Part shown: positions 16,745 through 24,969 of the stretch, piece by piece
Layout of the letters: every line of letters starts with the position of its first letter
Position numbering within the stretch: position 1 is the first letter of the stretch
Assembly: GCA_000435475.1 (NCBI GenBank)
Contig: FR896076.1
Span: 52,932 to 82,044 of the forward strand
Direction of reading: 5' to 3'
Length of the DNA: 29,113 nt
Origin: Cryptobacterium sp. CAG:338
GTDB lineage: Bacteria > Actinomycetota > Coriobacteriia > Coriobacteriales > Eggerthellaceae
The notes under the pieces: model-generated
What the model was told of the DNA's origin: nothing
What the model saw: the letters and a program-made list of their open reading frames with translations, nothing else
Databases searched by the model: none
Made by a program: the position numbers and the translations under genes

Positions 16745-16777
16745 AAGGACTGAAAACAAAAGTTTTCAGTCCTTTTT
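16745..16777 (+). terminator. Intrinsic terminator of gltBD
   Basis: A perfect 13-bp stem, AAGGACTGAAAAC (16745-16757) with GTTTTCAGTCCTT (16762-16774), an AAAA loop and a following T-run. It lies 55 bases after the gltD stop. Confidence 0.92.
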
Positions 16778-16850
16778 ACTTTTACAGTCTTTTTTTATTA
16801 ACCGCCTTGCTTTGGAATCTAGTTTAGGCAGGAATTTTAGTCTTAAAATC

Positions 16851-16898
16851 ATGGCTAAAATATTAGCTAATATTGAGATAAATACTAGAAATGACTAA
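16851..16898 (+). other. Possible 15-codon leader ORF overlapping hipB
   Basis: ATG 16851 to TAA 16896-16898 encodes MAKILANIEINTRND. Its start copies the hipB start (MTKILAM...), and its stop overlaps the hipB ATG by 8 bases in another frame. There is no clear ribosome site. It may be only a by-product of the duplicated operator, or a translated leader that couples to hipB. Confidence 0.3.
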
Positions 16899-16909
16899 AA
16901 TATTAGCTA
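16855..16909 (+). promoter_or_regulatory. Duplicated hipBA operator
   Basis: CTAAAATATTAGCTA occurs at 16855-16869 and 16895-16909, exactly 40 bases apart. In the first copy AATATTAGCTAATATT (16859-16874) is a perfect 16-bp palindrome; the second copy keeps the left arm but is degenerate on the right (TATGATT) and contains hipB codons 2-6. Two dimer sites about four helical turns apart at the start of a HipB-type gene suggest cooperative autorepression. Confidence 0.7.
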
Positions 16910-17196
16910 TGATTAATTTAGATGATTATAAGTTACCAGGGGAAGTTTTAGGGGATATTGCCAAGCGTATGGTGCTCAAACGTAAAGCTCTTGGCTTAAC
17001 CCAGGCAAAACTTGCTGAAAAATCTGGGGTAAGTTTGGCTTCAATTAAGCGTTTTGAACGCCTGCATCAGATATCGCTTGCTTCTTTAGTCAATATTGCT
17101 TTTACCCTTAACTGTGCAGATGATTTTGACGCTCTGTTCGCAAGGCCTACGTATGCTTCCATCGAGGATGTAATTAAAGACTCCAAAAAGAAGTAG
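16891..17196 (+). CDS. hipB: HipB-like XRE-family antitoxin
   Basis: 101-residue DNA-binding protein with a helix-turn-helix at about residues 25-60 (LKRKALGLTQAKLAEKSGVSLASIKRFER), the HipB/XRE layout. It should neutralise HipA and repress the operon. The start is uncertain: ATG 16891 or ATG 16909 (MINLDDYK...), and neither has a Shine-Dalgarno. Translation may be leaderless or coupled to the short ORF that overlaps it. The operator copy covers the first codons. hipA follows 9 bases after the stop. Upstream lies the gltBD terminator, so the pair is a separate unit. Confidence 0.85.
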   Translation: MTKILAMINLDDYKLPGEVLGDIAKRMVLKRKALGLTQAKLAEKSGVSLASIKRFERLHQISLASLVNIAFTLNCADDFDALFARPTYASIEDVIKDSKKK

Positions 17197-17205
17197 GGGG
17201 TCCAC

Positions 17206-18351
17206 GTGCTTTCGAGTAGCCTATTAAACGAAATAGATAGAGTTAAAGTGCACTATGATGGCACTTGGGTAGGCACTTTAGCCATGGCAAAAAACGGTTG
17301 TCTTGCATTTGAATACTCAAGTTCGTGGCTGGCTAAAGGATTTTCAATCAGTCCGTTAAGTCTGCCTTTGGAAAAGCGCGTTTTTGTTGCCAATTCTCAA
17401 CCATTGCAGGGTGTATTTGGAGTTTTTAACGACAGTCTTCCCGATGGTTGGGGCCGCCTATTGGTAGATAGAGTGCTGCTGAAGCACGGGATTGATCCTA
17501 ATGGGGTTACTCCACTAGCACGATTATCTATTGTCGGATGTAGTGGTATGGGAGCGCTTGAATATATTCCGCAAATTCCTTTTTCATATGAGTTCGGGGA
17601 TTTAGATTTAGATCAAATATCTGAAGAATGCAGTCAAATTCTCTTATCGAATTATTCAGAAGATTTAGATGATTTGTTTATGCTTGGAGGATCTTCGGGT
17701 GGTGCACGTCCAAAGATCCTCACAACGGTAGATGACGAAGACTGGATTATTAAATTCCCCTCTTCTGTTGATCCGCACAATATTGGAGAAGAGGAATATA
17801 AGCTAGCGTTGTTAGCGAAACGGTGCGGGATTACTTTCCCGAAAGTTCGCTTATTCAAATCAAAACGCTGTAGCGGATATTTTGGCGTAAAGCGCTTTGA
17901 TCGCTTAATTGATAAAGGATTGCATAAAAAGGTGCACATGGTTTCCGCTGGTGCCTTATTGGAGACAAGTCATCGAATACCAAATCTAGAATATGAAAAT
18001 CTATTTAAGTTAACCTCTCTTTTACAGTGTCCAGCGAATAGTATCGAGCAGCTGTATCGTCTAATGTGTTTCAATGTGTTTATTGGCAATAGAGATGATC
18101 ATGCAAAAAATTTTTCGTATGTGTATCACAAGGAAAGTGGATGGGAGCTTTCACCAGCTTATGATCTTACGATTAACTCGGGGATATATGGCGAACACGC
18201 TACTACGGTAAACGGAAAGGGCAAGAATATCGCTCTTGAAGATTTGGTGGTTGTAGGAGTTGAAGCTGGTATAGCGCATACAAAAGCCCGCGTTCTAGCC
18301 GAAGAGATTCAAAATATAATTCAGCAGACCGGTAAATTAGCAGAATTCTAA
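17206..18351 (+). CDS. hipA: HipA-like toxin kinase
   Basis: Serine/threonine kinase toxin; the E. coli relative phosphorylates glutamyl-tRNA synthetase and causes growth arrest. 381 residues, somewhat shorter than E. coli HipA (440). The N-terminal HipA domain includes FGVFNDSLPDGWGRLL; GGSSGGARPK at 161-170 corresponds to the phosphate-binding/autophosphorylated-Ser loop; WIIKFPS carries the ATP-site Lys; GNRDDHAKN at 294-302 holds the catalytic Asp297 and Asn302; SPAYDLT holds the metal-binding Asp. All key residues are present, so it looks active. The start is GTG with GGGGG 5 bases upstream. The target in this organism is unknown. Confidence 0.93.
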   Translation: MLSSSLLNEIDRVKVHYDGTWVGTLAMAKNGCLAFEYSSSWLAKGFSISPLSLPLEKRVFVANSQPLQGVFGVFNDSLPDGWGRLLVDRVLLKHGIDPNGVTPLARLSIVGCSGMGALEYIPQIPFSYEFGDLDLDQISEECSQILLSNYSEDLDDLFMLGGSSGGARPKILTTVDDEDWIIKFPSSVDPHNIGEEEYKLALLAKRCGITFPKVRLFKSKRCSGYFGVKRFDRLIDKGLHKKVHMVSAGALLETSHRIPNLEYENLFKLTSLLQCPANSIEQLYRLMCFNVFIGNRDDHAKNFSYVYHKESGWELSPAYDLTINSGIYGEHATTVNGKGKNIALEDLVVVGVEAGIAHTKARVLAEEIQNIIQQTGKLAEF

Positions 18352-18372
18352 GACAGTCAAATGAGAACAATA

Positions 18373-18426
18373 AGGTTTTGGGAAAACCTCGAGTTAACAG
18401 GGACGTCGGATGTTTCGGCGTCCCTG
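18373..18426. terminator. Two stem-loops between convergent hipA and frdB
   Basis: AGGTTTT-GGG-AAAACCT (18373-18389), then CAGGGACGTCG-GATGTTT-CGGCGTCCCTG (18398-18426), an 11-bp stem with one G-T pair. They lie between the hipA stop and the frdB stop. Neither is followed by a long T-run, so a bidirectional terminator is likely but not certain. Confidence 0.5.
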
Positions 18427-18481
18427 CTGCAGTTAGAGATGAAATTAACAGGCATGAGTCGCAGGGGCAAGTCTTGGACTA

Positions 18482-19255
18482 TTATTCTGAAAATCCTCCA
18501 AAAGTATTTTTGAGACTTTGTTTGAATGTTTCGCGATTCATGTGCGCAATTGAAGTGGTAAGAGGGATGTCTTTTGGGCAGACGCGGACGCAATTTTGCG
18601 CATTGCCGCATGAAGTAATGCCGTCGGCACCCATAATAGCCGAAAGACGAACCTCTTTATTCATGGCCCCCGTTGGATGAGCGTTGAATAAACGTACCTG
18701 CGATATGGCATGAGGACCCATAAATTCATTGCGCGTGTTGCAGTTAGGGCAAGCTTCGTAACAGCATCCACAGGTCATGCATTTCGATAGTTCGTAAGCC
18801 CAGCGTCGTCTGCGTTCTGGTATTCGGGGTCCTGGTCCCAAATCGAAGGGACCATCAATATCAATCCACCCATGAATACGTTTGAGTGCGTCAAATAGTT
18901 TGGTTCGGTCTACCTTTAGGTCGCGTACAAGAGGAAATTTTGAGAGCGGTGCGAGAGTTATGGGTTGTTTCAAAGAATCAACCAAAGTAGAACACGCCTG
19001 ACGCGGGATGTTGTTGATAAGCATTGAGCATGCCCCGCATACTTCCTCGAGACAGACACTTTCCCAAACAACAGGAGTGGTAGGTTTGCCTTGGGCGTTG
19101 ACGGGATTCTTGCGAATTTCCATCAAACAGGATACGACATTCATATGAGGCCGATAGGGAATTTCGAATTCTTCCCAGTACGGTGTAGCTTCTGGTCCTT
19201 CTTGTCGTTTTATTTTGAGCTGAATGGTTTGAGAAGGGTTGTTATTGTCAGGCAT
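18482..19255 (-). CDS. frdB: Fumarate reductase/succinate dehydrogenase iron-sulphur subunit
   Basis: Electron-transfer subunit with three clusters, 257 residues. The 2Fe-2S ligands are Cys68, Cys73, Cys76 and Cys88. The 4Fe-4S set is Cys159, Cys162, Cys165 and Cys226, and the 3Fe-4S set is Cys169, Cys216 and Cys222; this spacing equals that of E. coli SdhB shifted by ten. It passes electrons between the haem/quinone subunit FrdC and the flavin of FrdA at the cytoplasmic membrane face. The ATG at 19255 follows AAGGAG by 8 bases and lies two bases after the frdA stop, so translation is probably coupled. It is the last gene of the frdCAB operon. Whether the complex runs as fumarate reductase or succinate dehydrogenase cannot be told from sequence. 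Confidence 0.95.
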   Translation of the reverse strand: MPDNNNPSQTIQLKIKRQEGPEATPYWEEFEIPYRPHMNVVSCLMEIRKNPVNAQGKPTTPVVWESVCLEEVCGACSMLINNIPRQACSTLVDSLKQPITLAPLSKFPLVRDLKVDRTKLFDALKRIHGWIDIDGPFDLGPGPRIPERRRRWAYELSKCMTCGCCYEACPNCNTRNEFMGPHAISQVRLFNAHPTGAMNKEVRLSAIMGADGITSCGNAQNCVRVCPKDIPLTTSIAHMNRETFKQSLKNTFGGFSE

Positions 19256-19257
19256 TT

Positions 19258-21015
19258 TTATGACTCCTTCTTCGCGTGACTATAATCGCGTTTACGGGGT
19301 TTGATCAAGGAGATATCAACGGCCTCGTAACTTAAATCGGGAGCATTGGTGTTGGCATTGTAGGATGCGAGTGTCGTTTTGAGCCAATCGGCATCGTTGC
19401 GTTCAGGAAATTCAGGCTTATAATGCGACCCGCGACTTTCGTTGCGATTGAGCGCTCCTTTTGTGATGACCTTTGCTAAATCGATCATGCCTCCTAGCTG
19501 ACGTACAAAAGGTATTACCGTATTGCTCCAAGAGGTGTGGTCTTGCACGCCAATTTGATGATATTTTTCTTCTATGTTGTCGAGTTCAGAGAGGGTTTGA
19601 GCAAGATCTTTATTGTTGCGAACCACGGTTACATTCTTGGTCATGAGCGCTCCGAGTTCTTCGTGAAGGGCATAGGGGTTAATTGGTCCTGCGAGAGCAC
19701 CTAACGTGCGGTAATCGGATTCGTCGTTTGCGACAGCCTGGTCGAATACCTGCGAAGAAATGCTTGCAGAACCCGAGCTAAGTCCTTTGACATATTCGAC
19801 AGCAGAAGGACCCGCAACTGATCCAGCGTAAACTGCAGACAAAAGGGAATTCGCCCCAAGTCGATTGGCGCCATGCTGAGAGAAATCGCATTCACCTGCG
19901 GCGAACAATCCTGGAATAGAGGTTTGCTGGTTGAGATCAACCCACAACCCGCCCATAGAATAATGTACGCTTGGCGCTACGCGCATTGGCACTTTGCGAG
20001 GATCGGGGCCGACAAACTTTTCGTAAATATCGAGAATTCCACCGAGTTTTACGTCGAGAATTTCAGGTTTTATGTGGGATACGTCAAGATATACAACATT
20101 CTTACCATCAATTCCGAGATGCTGATTTACACAGACATCGAATATTTCTCGCGCAGCAATATCTCGAGGCACCAAGTTTCCATAGGCGGGATATTTTTCT
20201 TCGAGAAAATACCAAGGTTTTCCGTCTTTGTAGGTCCAGATACGCCCACCTTCACCACGGGCAGATTCACTAATGAGACGGTTTTTATCCTCTCCCGGGA
20301 TAGCGGTTGGATGGATTTGGACAAATTCGCCATTGGCATAAAGCGCACCTTGTTTATAAACGCGTGCTGCAGCATAGCCTGTGTTGATAGTTGAATTGGT
20401 AGATTTCCCAAAAACGGCTCCGCATCCACCTGTTGCTATTATTACTGCCTCGGCTGGGAAGGAACGTATTTCCATCGAGGATAAATTTTGGGCGGTAATC
20501 CCACAGCAGGTTTCGTTATGAATGATGGCGGAGACAAATTCCCATCTTTCAAAAACATGAACTTTGCCTTCAACTTCAAGGGCTCGTACTTGTTCGTCAA
20601 GAGCGTAAAGAAGCTGCTGGCCGGTGGTTGCTCCAGCAAATGCGGTACGACGCTTCTGAGTTCCGCCAAAACGCCTTAAATCAAGCAATCCTTCTGGGGT
20701 TCTATTAAACATAACTCCCATGCGATCAAACATATGAACAATGCGGGGTGCAGCCTCAACCATGCCGCGAACTTGGTGTTGATTTGCTAAAAAATCTCCC
20801 CCATAAATTGTGTCGTCGAAATGCTCATCTATAGAGTCGCCTTCGCCTTTCGTATCAAGTGCGGCATTGATGCCTCCCTGGGCGCATGCTGAATGAGACC
20901 GTTTGACAGGAACAAGAGAAAAAAGATTAACCGAGAGTCCTGCTTCGACAATTTTTAAAGTTGCCATTAATCCGGCAAGTCCACCGCCAACTACGGCAAT
21001 CGTTCCTTTACTCAT
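19258..21015 (-). CDS. frdA: Fumarate reductase/succinate dehydrogenase flavoprotein subunit
   Basis: Catalytic subunit that interconverts fumarate and succinate, 585 residues. The FAD-binding GGGLAG lies at residues 10-15; the covalent flavin His is His41 in RSHSACAQGGINAA; active-site motifs are QIHPTAIPG (His235), SARGEGGRIW, VPRDIAARE, and SVHYSMGGLWVD, with GECDFSQHGANRLGANSLL towards the C-terminus. The sequence style (CAQGG, long middle domain) fits the B-type enzymes of Bacillus, Bacteroides and Wolinella. The start is ATG 21015 with AAAGGA 6 bases upstream; ten in-frame residues further upstream have no such site. It lies between frdC (135 bases upstream) and frdB (two bases downstream). 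Likely used for anaerobic fumarate respiration. Confidence 0.95.
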   Translation of the reverse strand: MSKGTIAVVGGGLAGLMATLKIVEAGLSVNLFSLVPVKRSHSACAQGGINAALDTKGEGDSIDEHFDDTIYGGDFLANQHQVRGMVEAAPRIVHMFDRMGVMFNRTPEGLLDLRRFGGTQKRRTAFAGATTGQQLLYALDEQVRALEVEGKVHVFERWEFVSAIIHNETCCGITAQNLSSMEIRSFPAEAVIIATGGCGAVFGKSTNSTINTGYAAARVYKQGALYANGEFVQIHPTAIPGEDKNRLISESARGEGGRIWTYKDGKPWYFLEEKYPAYGNLVPRDIAAREIFDVCVNQHLGIDGKNVVYLDVSHIKPEILDVKLGGILDIYEKFVGPDPRKVPMRVAPSVHYSMGGLWVDLNQQTSIPGLFAAGECDFSQHGANRLGANSLLSAVYAGSVAGPSAVEYVKGLSSGSASISSQVFDQAVANDESDYRTLGALAGPINPYALHEELGALMTKNVTVVRNNKDLAQTLSELDNIEEKYHQIGVQDHTSWSNTVIPFVRQLGGMIDLAKVITKGALNRNESRGSHYKPEFPERNDADWLKTTLASYNANTNAPDLSYEAVDISLIKPRKRDYSHAKKES

Positions 21016-21150
21016 ATGAGATCCTTTCAAAAAAGTCATAAGCAAATGCCAGGGAAATCATTTAGGAATGCGGGGTTTTTATAAAAGGTCATTTGGTAAG
21101 CGAGGTACCCTGGGCTGTTTGGGCTATCGATAAAGTGGTAAGTAAAACAA

Positions 21151-21780
21151 TCAAACGAACGCAAAGAGTGCTCTCATGCTAAAAGCAGCAAAAACAAAAA
21201 ATACAACGATGAGAATATATTCGGATATTTTTTGCGATCGGGGAGTAAGGGCGATGCCCCACGTGATCAGAAAAGTCCAAAGCCCATTTACGAAATGATA
21301 AACACAGCAAAGAAGGCCAAGGGCAAACAGGGTAAGTCCGAGAGGATTGCCAACGATGCCTGCAACCATGGCAAAACTGGGGTCTACGCCTGTAAGTTCA
21401 ACTTGAAGTTTTGTGCCGTAGATATGCCACGCCACAAAGAGAAGGGCGATAAGTCCCGTAATCCGCTGAAAGACATAGCGCCAATTACGGAAATAGGTAA
21501 AAGTGCCTACAGTAACGCTTGAAGTAAAAGCTAAATATACGCCATAGAGTGCATGAAATAATAACGGCAGGAAAATAATGAAGGTTTCGAGCACTATTTT
21601 GTAGGGCATATGCGCCAAAAAGGTGCCTACCGTATTGTAAGGGGTGCTTCCCCAATTGGCAGAGTAATTTACCAGCATATGAAAACAGAGAAATATTCCT
21701 AAAGGAATAACTCCCGCAAATGAATGAAGCTTGCGTAAAAATGGTGTAGTGCGATTAATCACGCGCGTTGTGTTGTTCAT
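21151..21780 (-). CDS. frdC: B-type succinate dehydrogenase/fumarate reductase cytochrome b subunit
   Basis: Membrane anchor with two b haems, 209 residues and five membrane helices. His34, His76, His119 and His162 are spaced 42, 43 and 43, nearly identical to the four axial ligands of Bacillus subtilis SdhC, so both haem sites look intact. It exchanges electrons with menaquinone-type quinones. I chose ATG 21780 because AAAGGGG lies just upstream; the ATG at 21801 has none. It is first in the C-A-B order typical of B-type complexes. Its spacer to frdA is 135 bases, longer than the A-B gap. Confidence 0.93.
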   Translation of the reverse strand: MNNTTRVINRTTPFLRKLHSFAGVIPLGIFLCFHMLVNYSANWGSTPYNTVGTFLAHMPYKIVLETFIIFLPLLFHALYGVYLAFTSSVTVGTFTYFRNWRYVFQRITGLIALLFVAWHIYGTKLQVELTGVDPSFAMVAGIVGNPLGLTLFALGLLCCVYHFVNGLWTFLITWGIALTPRSQKISEYILIVVFFVFAAFSMRALFAFV

Positions 21781-21912
21781 TGATCCCCTTTTTGATGACA
21801 TGCAAGAAAATGCTTAGCAAAGGACTTCAGTTAAAACGCAAAAGACGTAACGGGAAAGTTTTTCACCGAATGCTGTTTGAATAAGCTTGTGCAAGATTTA
21901 TACATTCCCTCT

Positions 21913-21934
21913 TTGTAAAAACCTATTTACACAA
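21913..21934 (-). promoter_or_regulatory. Inverted repeat upstream of frdCAB, candidate redox-regulator site
   Basis: TTGT-N2-AAA-N4-TTT-N2-ACAA is a perfectly symmetric 22-base element 133 bases before the frdC start. It resembles the Rex operator (TTGTGAA-N4-TTCACAA) but is longer by two bases per arm. On the minus strand TATAAAT follows closely and could be a -10 box. The remainder of the 21781-22103 spacer shows no gene that I can support. Confidence 0.35.
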
Positions 21935-22103
21935 CATAAAAAGCCCTCTGACTTGCATTAATAGGAGTATAGCGCTCTTTTTAGTTTCGAACGGAGGCAA
22001 GGTATTTTCTTTGCACGCTAAAATTGCCTAAATTGATATTTATGGGCTATGAAATGGTCTTTCGTTCTCTCGATAATGCGACGGAGCGTGTCTCGCTGTT
22101 GAA

Positions 22104-22143
22104 TTGACGCATTTTGTTCTAATTGTTATACTTCATATATAAC
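22104..22143 (+). promoter_or_regulatory. Promoter and overlapping operator of the gntR operon
   Basis: TTGACG (22104-22109), 17 bases, TATACT (22127-22132), with an extended TG before the -10 box. The inverted repeat GTTATA-N7-TATAAC (22125-22143) covers the -10 box and the start point, and GATATAAC repeats the half-site just after. This is how a YtrA-type repressor would control its own operon. Confidence 0.72.
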
Positions 22144-22179
22144 AGATATAACAGACTGGTTTTTCGGGCGGTGATCAAC

Positions 22180-22710
22180 GTGATTATTCGAATAAATAAG
22201 ATGTCTGAAGATCCGATTTATATTCAAATCCGAGAACAGATAATTGCTGCTATAGCACAAGGAGTTCTTCGCCCAGGTGATAGCTTACCGAGCGTCCGAT
22301 CTTTAGCTAACGACCTGGGAGTTAATCTGCATACGGTAAATAAAGCATATGCAGTACTGCGCGATGAAGGGTATCTCATCATGCGAGGCAGATCAGGTGC
22401 TTTTGTTGCCGAGCCTCTTCAGGAATCCTGTGCAAAAGCGTCAATTGCACAGGAGCAATTGCGAGAGAAGCTGAGAATTCTTGTTCAGGAGCATAAAGCC
22501 TTAGGGGGATCAGCTCAGACCTTTTTAAGTGAGGCGGAAACGCAAGTGGCACAAGTGTATGGAGATCCTGGAATTGCGGGCGCAAAACGAAACGTTTCTG
22601 TACTGGGACTTGATGAAAAAGGGGAGATGCTTAAGCAAGAGAGGTCTAGTAGCGGTTCTCTTTCTGGTGTTTCTCGCCTATCTGATAAGTTTCATTCGCA
22701 AGAGGGGTAG
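22180..22710 (+). CDS. GntR family regulator, YtrA subfamily
   Basis: 176-residue transcriptional regulator. The N-terminal IIRINKMSEDPIYIQIREQI followed by GVLRPGDSLPSVRSLANDLGVNLHTVNKAYAVLRDEGYL is the YtrA-type winged helix. The short C-terminal part (helical, then a Ser-rich tail) lacks the large ligand domain of other GntR groups, as expected for YtrA. The GTG at 22180 is the start: it follows CGGTGATC and gives the usual family N-terminus. The 19 in-frame residues upstream would begin before the transcription start point. The two downstream membrane genes follow at 11 and 4 bases, the common arrangement for YtrA-type regulators with membrane proteins. Confidence 0.9.
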   Translation: MIIRINKMSEDPIYIQIREQIIAAIAQGVLRPGDSLPSVRSLANDLGVNLHTVNKAYAVLRDEGYLIMRGRSGAFVAEPLQESCAKASIAQEQLREKLRILVQEHKALGGSAQTFLSEAETQVAQVYGDPGIAGAKRNVSVLGLDEKGEMLKQERSSSGSLSGVSRLSDKFHSQEG

Positions 22711-22721
22711 GAGGTAAGATC

Positions 22722-23900
22722 ATGTCTGTGGGAATTGCTCTCATTTTTGTAGTCATATTTGCCTTGATGGGATTGATTCTTGCCGCAACCCCTTGGTTGA
22801 TGAAAAAGCAGGAATGCTTTGCGGTAACGGTTCCTGAATTTGCTCAAAACGATACACGCTTGCGTATGTTCAAGCACCGATATGCAGCGATAATGCTTAT
22901 TGTAACTATTGCCAACTGTGTAATTGTGGGAGCAATATTCTTGCTGGGAGCTTCTTCTTTTGAGGGTTCGTCTGCTTCGGTTGGATTTTCGACAGCATCT
23001 GCTTCCTTGTCAGAAAGCAGTACCTTTTTGGTTTGGTTTCTTCTAGGGGGCTCACTCCTTCCTCCCCTTATATCTTTTGGATTAATGCTCTATTACCGTC
23101 GTAAAGTTACTGTTTTAAAAAAGAAAGAAGGTTGGGTCGCACAACGGGACGAGCATGCTGCAGTGTCAGGAGAAGGTGATATTCCAAAGCCTTTGTCTTT
23201 GAAATGGAATTGGCTTTACGTGGCGGTTATTGCATCTACTGCATTAATTGGATTTGTTGGCTACCCTCTTATGCCTGACATGATTCCTATGCATGCTGAT
23301 TTTTCTGGCAATGTGACAGATTATGAACCTAAGTCTTTTGGAGTGGTGGGGTTCCCTGTTTTTGTCCAGATCTTTATGGCAGTCTGCTTTTTGGTCTGTC
23401 ATGTAATGATTCTTCGTTCTAAGCAACCCATTGATCCGCAACGTCCGATCACCTCTGCACTTGCGTATGGGATGTTTGCTCGTGCACAAACCATGTATTT
23501 GTTGGTAGTGGGGGTATTGATTTCTGCAGCTATTGGGTTACTTTTCATGTTGTCAGCACTTGACTGGATATCATTAGGTCAAGTGGCAATTGTAATCATG
23601 GTGCTCGTAGTGGCAATCTTAGTTCCGGGCGTGATTATCTCTGTGGTATATGGCCAGTCTGGTGCGCGGATGATTCGTCGTTTGAGCGAATCGAACGAAA
23701 TTCTTTCCGACGATGATTCGTATTGGAAGTTGGGTATCTTTTATTGGAATCCTCAAGATCCAAGCGTAGTGCTGCCTGAACGCTTTGGCATTGGATGGAC
23801 TTTTAATTTTGCACGTCCGGTTTCCTGGTTAGTAATTGGTTCTTTTGTTGTGCTAACGATTGTTTTTATTGCGGTAATTGGTGTGTTGGTAGGGGTGTGA
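22722..23900 (+). CDS. DUF1648/DUF5808 multi-pass membrane protein
   Basis: 392 residues, about eight membrane segments. The DUF1648 signature is YPLMPDMIPMHADFSGNV near residue 185, as in SdpI-like and related immunity or envelope-stress proteins. Near the C-terminus lies a DUF5808-like block, DDSYWKLGIFYWNPQDP followed by VLPERFGIGWTFNFARP. GGAGG seven bases before the ATG supports the start, and this site overlaps the gntR stop. Its biochemical role is not known; SdpI protects Bacillus from a toxic peptide, and a similar immunity role is a guess. It stands between gntR and a CPBP protease. Confidence 0.88.
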   Translation: MSVGIALIFVVIFALMGLILAATPWLMKKQECFAVTVPEFAQNDTRLRMFKHRYAAIMLIVTIANCVIVGAIFLLGASSFEGSSASVGFSTASASLSESSTFLVWFLLGGSLLPPLISFGLMLYYRRKVTVLKKKEGWVAQRDEHAAVSGEGDIPKPLSLKWNWLYVAVIASTALIGFVGYPLMPDMIPMHADFSGNVTDYEPKSFGVVGFPVFVQIFMAVCFLVCHVMILRSKQPIDPQRPITSALAYGMFARAQTMYLLVVGVLISAAIGLLFMLSALDWISLGQVAIVIMVLVVAILVPGVIISVVYGQSGARMIRRLSESNEILSDDDSYWKLGIFYWNPQDPSVVLPERFGIGWTFNFARPVSWLVIGSFVVLTIVFIAVIGVLVGV

Positions 23901-23904
23901 AAAC

Positions 23905-24837
23905 ATGAAACGAATCTTGCTCTATTTGGCATTTGCTTTTATTCCAACTTGGCTTTATTGGTTTGGTGTTTCATATCCATTGGCGCAGGAAGTAAACGGA
24001 GGGCTGGCATCCTCTTCGCTGCTGCAACTCTCTATTGCACCTGCAATGTTTTTTCCTGCAATTGCGGTTGTTCTCACTCGTTTGATTACTCGTGAAGGCT
24101 TCAAACCTGGGTTTATTATTCCGGTTGCCTTTAAGAAAACTTGGAAGTTTTGGCTTTTAGGTTGGTTTGGTCCTTCATTTCTTGTTCTGGCTGGTGCGGC
24201 GGTTTATTTCATATTAAATCCGAATGACTTTACCCTAGACGATGCGCTGATGATTACTACCTCTTTTGCTTCTGCGGGAATGACTGACGTAAGCGCCGAG
24301 CAAATACATGCGTTAATTGCAGTACAGCTTGGGTTTGGTATTTTGGTGGGACCTCTGTTGAATCTTATTACTGGATTTGGTGAAGAATGGGGCTGGCGTG
24401 GGTACCTGCTTCCTAAGATGATACAACGCTTCAAGATTGTACCTACTTTGCTAATCTGCGGAGTGATTTGGGGGCTTTGGCATGCGCCAGTAACAATCCT
24501 GGGGCACAATTACGGGATTGGATATTGGGGATATCCCGTAACAGGTATCCTTGCCATGTGCGTACTGTGCATCGTAATGGGAACCTTTTTAAGTTATGTG
24601 ACACTACGTTCAGGTAGCTGTATTCCGGCGGCGTTGGCGCATGGTGGATTTAATGCGATGGTTTCAGCGGGGATGCTCTTTTCGTATACAGGCGGAAACA
24701 GCTTTATCGGTCCTATGGCAACAGGAATTGTAGGTGGTTCTGCTCTTATTGTCTGTGCGGTAATTATGACAATTCTTCTGGTAAGAAGCGAAAGGCGAGG
24801 GGAAGCGCTTATGCGAACTCGTGAAAACCTTCAATAG
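23905..24837 (+). CDS. CPBP family intramembrane metalloprotease
   Basis: 310-residue membrane protein of the CPBP (Rce1/CAAX-protease-like, Abi) family. Motif 1 is GEEWGWRGYLLP (Glu160, Glu161, Arg165), motif 2 GLWHAP (His193), and motif 3 HGGFN (His246, Asn250), so all catalytic residues are there. About eight membrane helices. Bacterial members often act in self-immunity to bacteriocins or in peptide maturation. It begins four bases after the DUF1648 gene and is the last gene of the gntR operon. The ATG has AGGGG nine bases upstream. Substrate unknown. Confidence 0.92.
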   Translation: MKRILLYLAFAFIPTWLYWFGVSYPLAQEVNGGLASSSLLQLSIAPAMFFPAIAVVLTRLITREGFKPGFIIPVAFKKTWKFWLLGWFGPSFLVLAGAAVYFILNPNDFTLDDALMITTSFASAGMTDVSAEQIHALIAVQLGFGILVGPLLNLITGFGEEWGWRGYLLPKMIQRFKIVPTLLICGVIWGLWHAPVTILGHNYGIGYWGYPVTGILAMCVLCIVMGTFLSYVTLRSGSCIPAALAHGGFNAMVSAGMLFSYTGGNSFIGPMATGIVGGSALIVCAVIMTILLVRSERRGEALMRTRENLQ

Positions 24838-24969
24838 TTGTAATTAGGGCTTGGCAATTTTGGGTCAGCGAAGATAGATAGCATGCCCTTTTAATACGCG
24901 GTAAGATGGATAAAATTAAGCAAAAACACTGCGTTTTACATGGAGCAATAATTCAAAAAGGACGCTGAC

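Noticed and set aside
18378..18680. 100-codon plus-strand frame opposite the frdB end
   Set aside because: It runs antisense through the conserved 3' part of frdB and across the intergenic stem-loops, with no homology.
22042..22107. 21-codon frame MGYEMVFRSLDN... in the frd-gntR spacer
   Set aside because: No Shine-Dalgarno, and its end overlaps the gntR -35 box.
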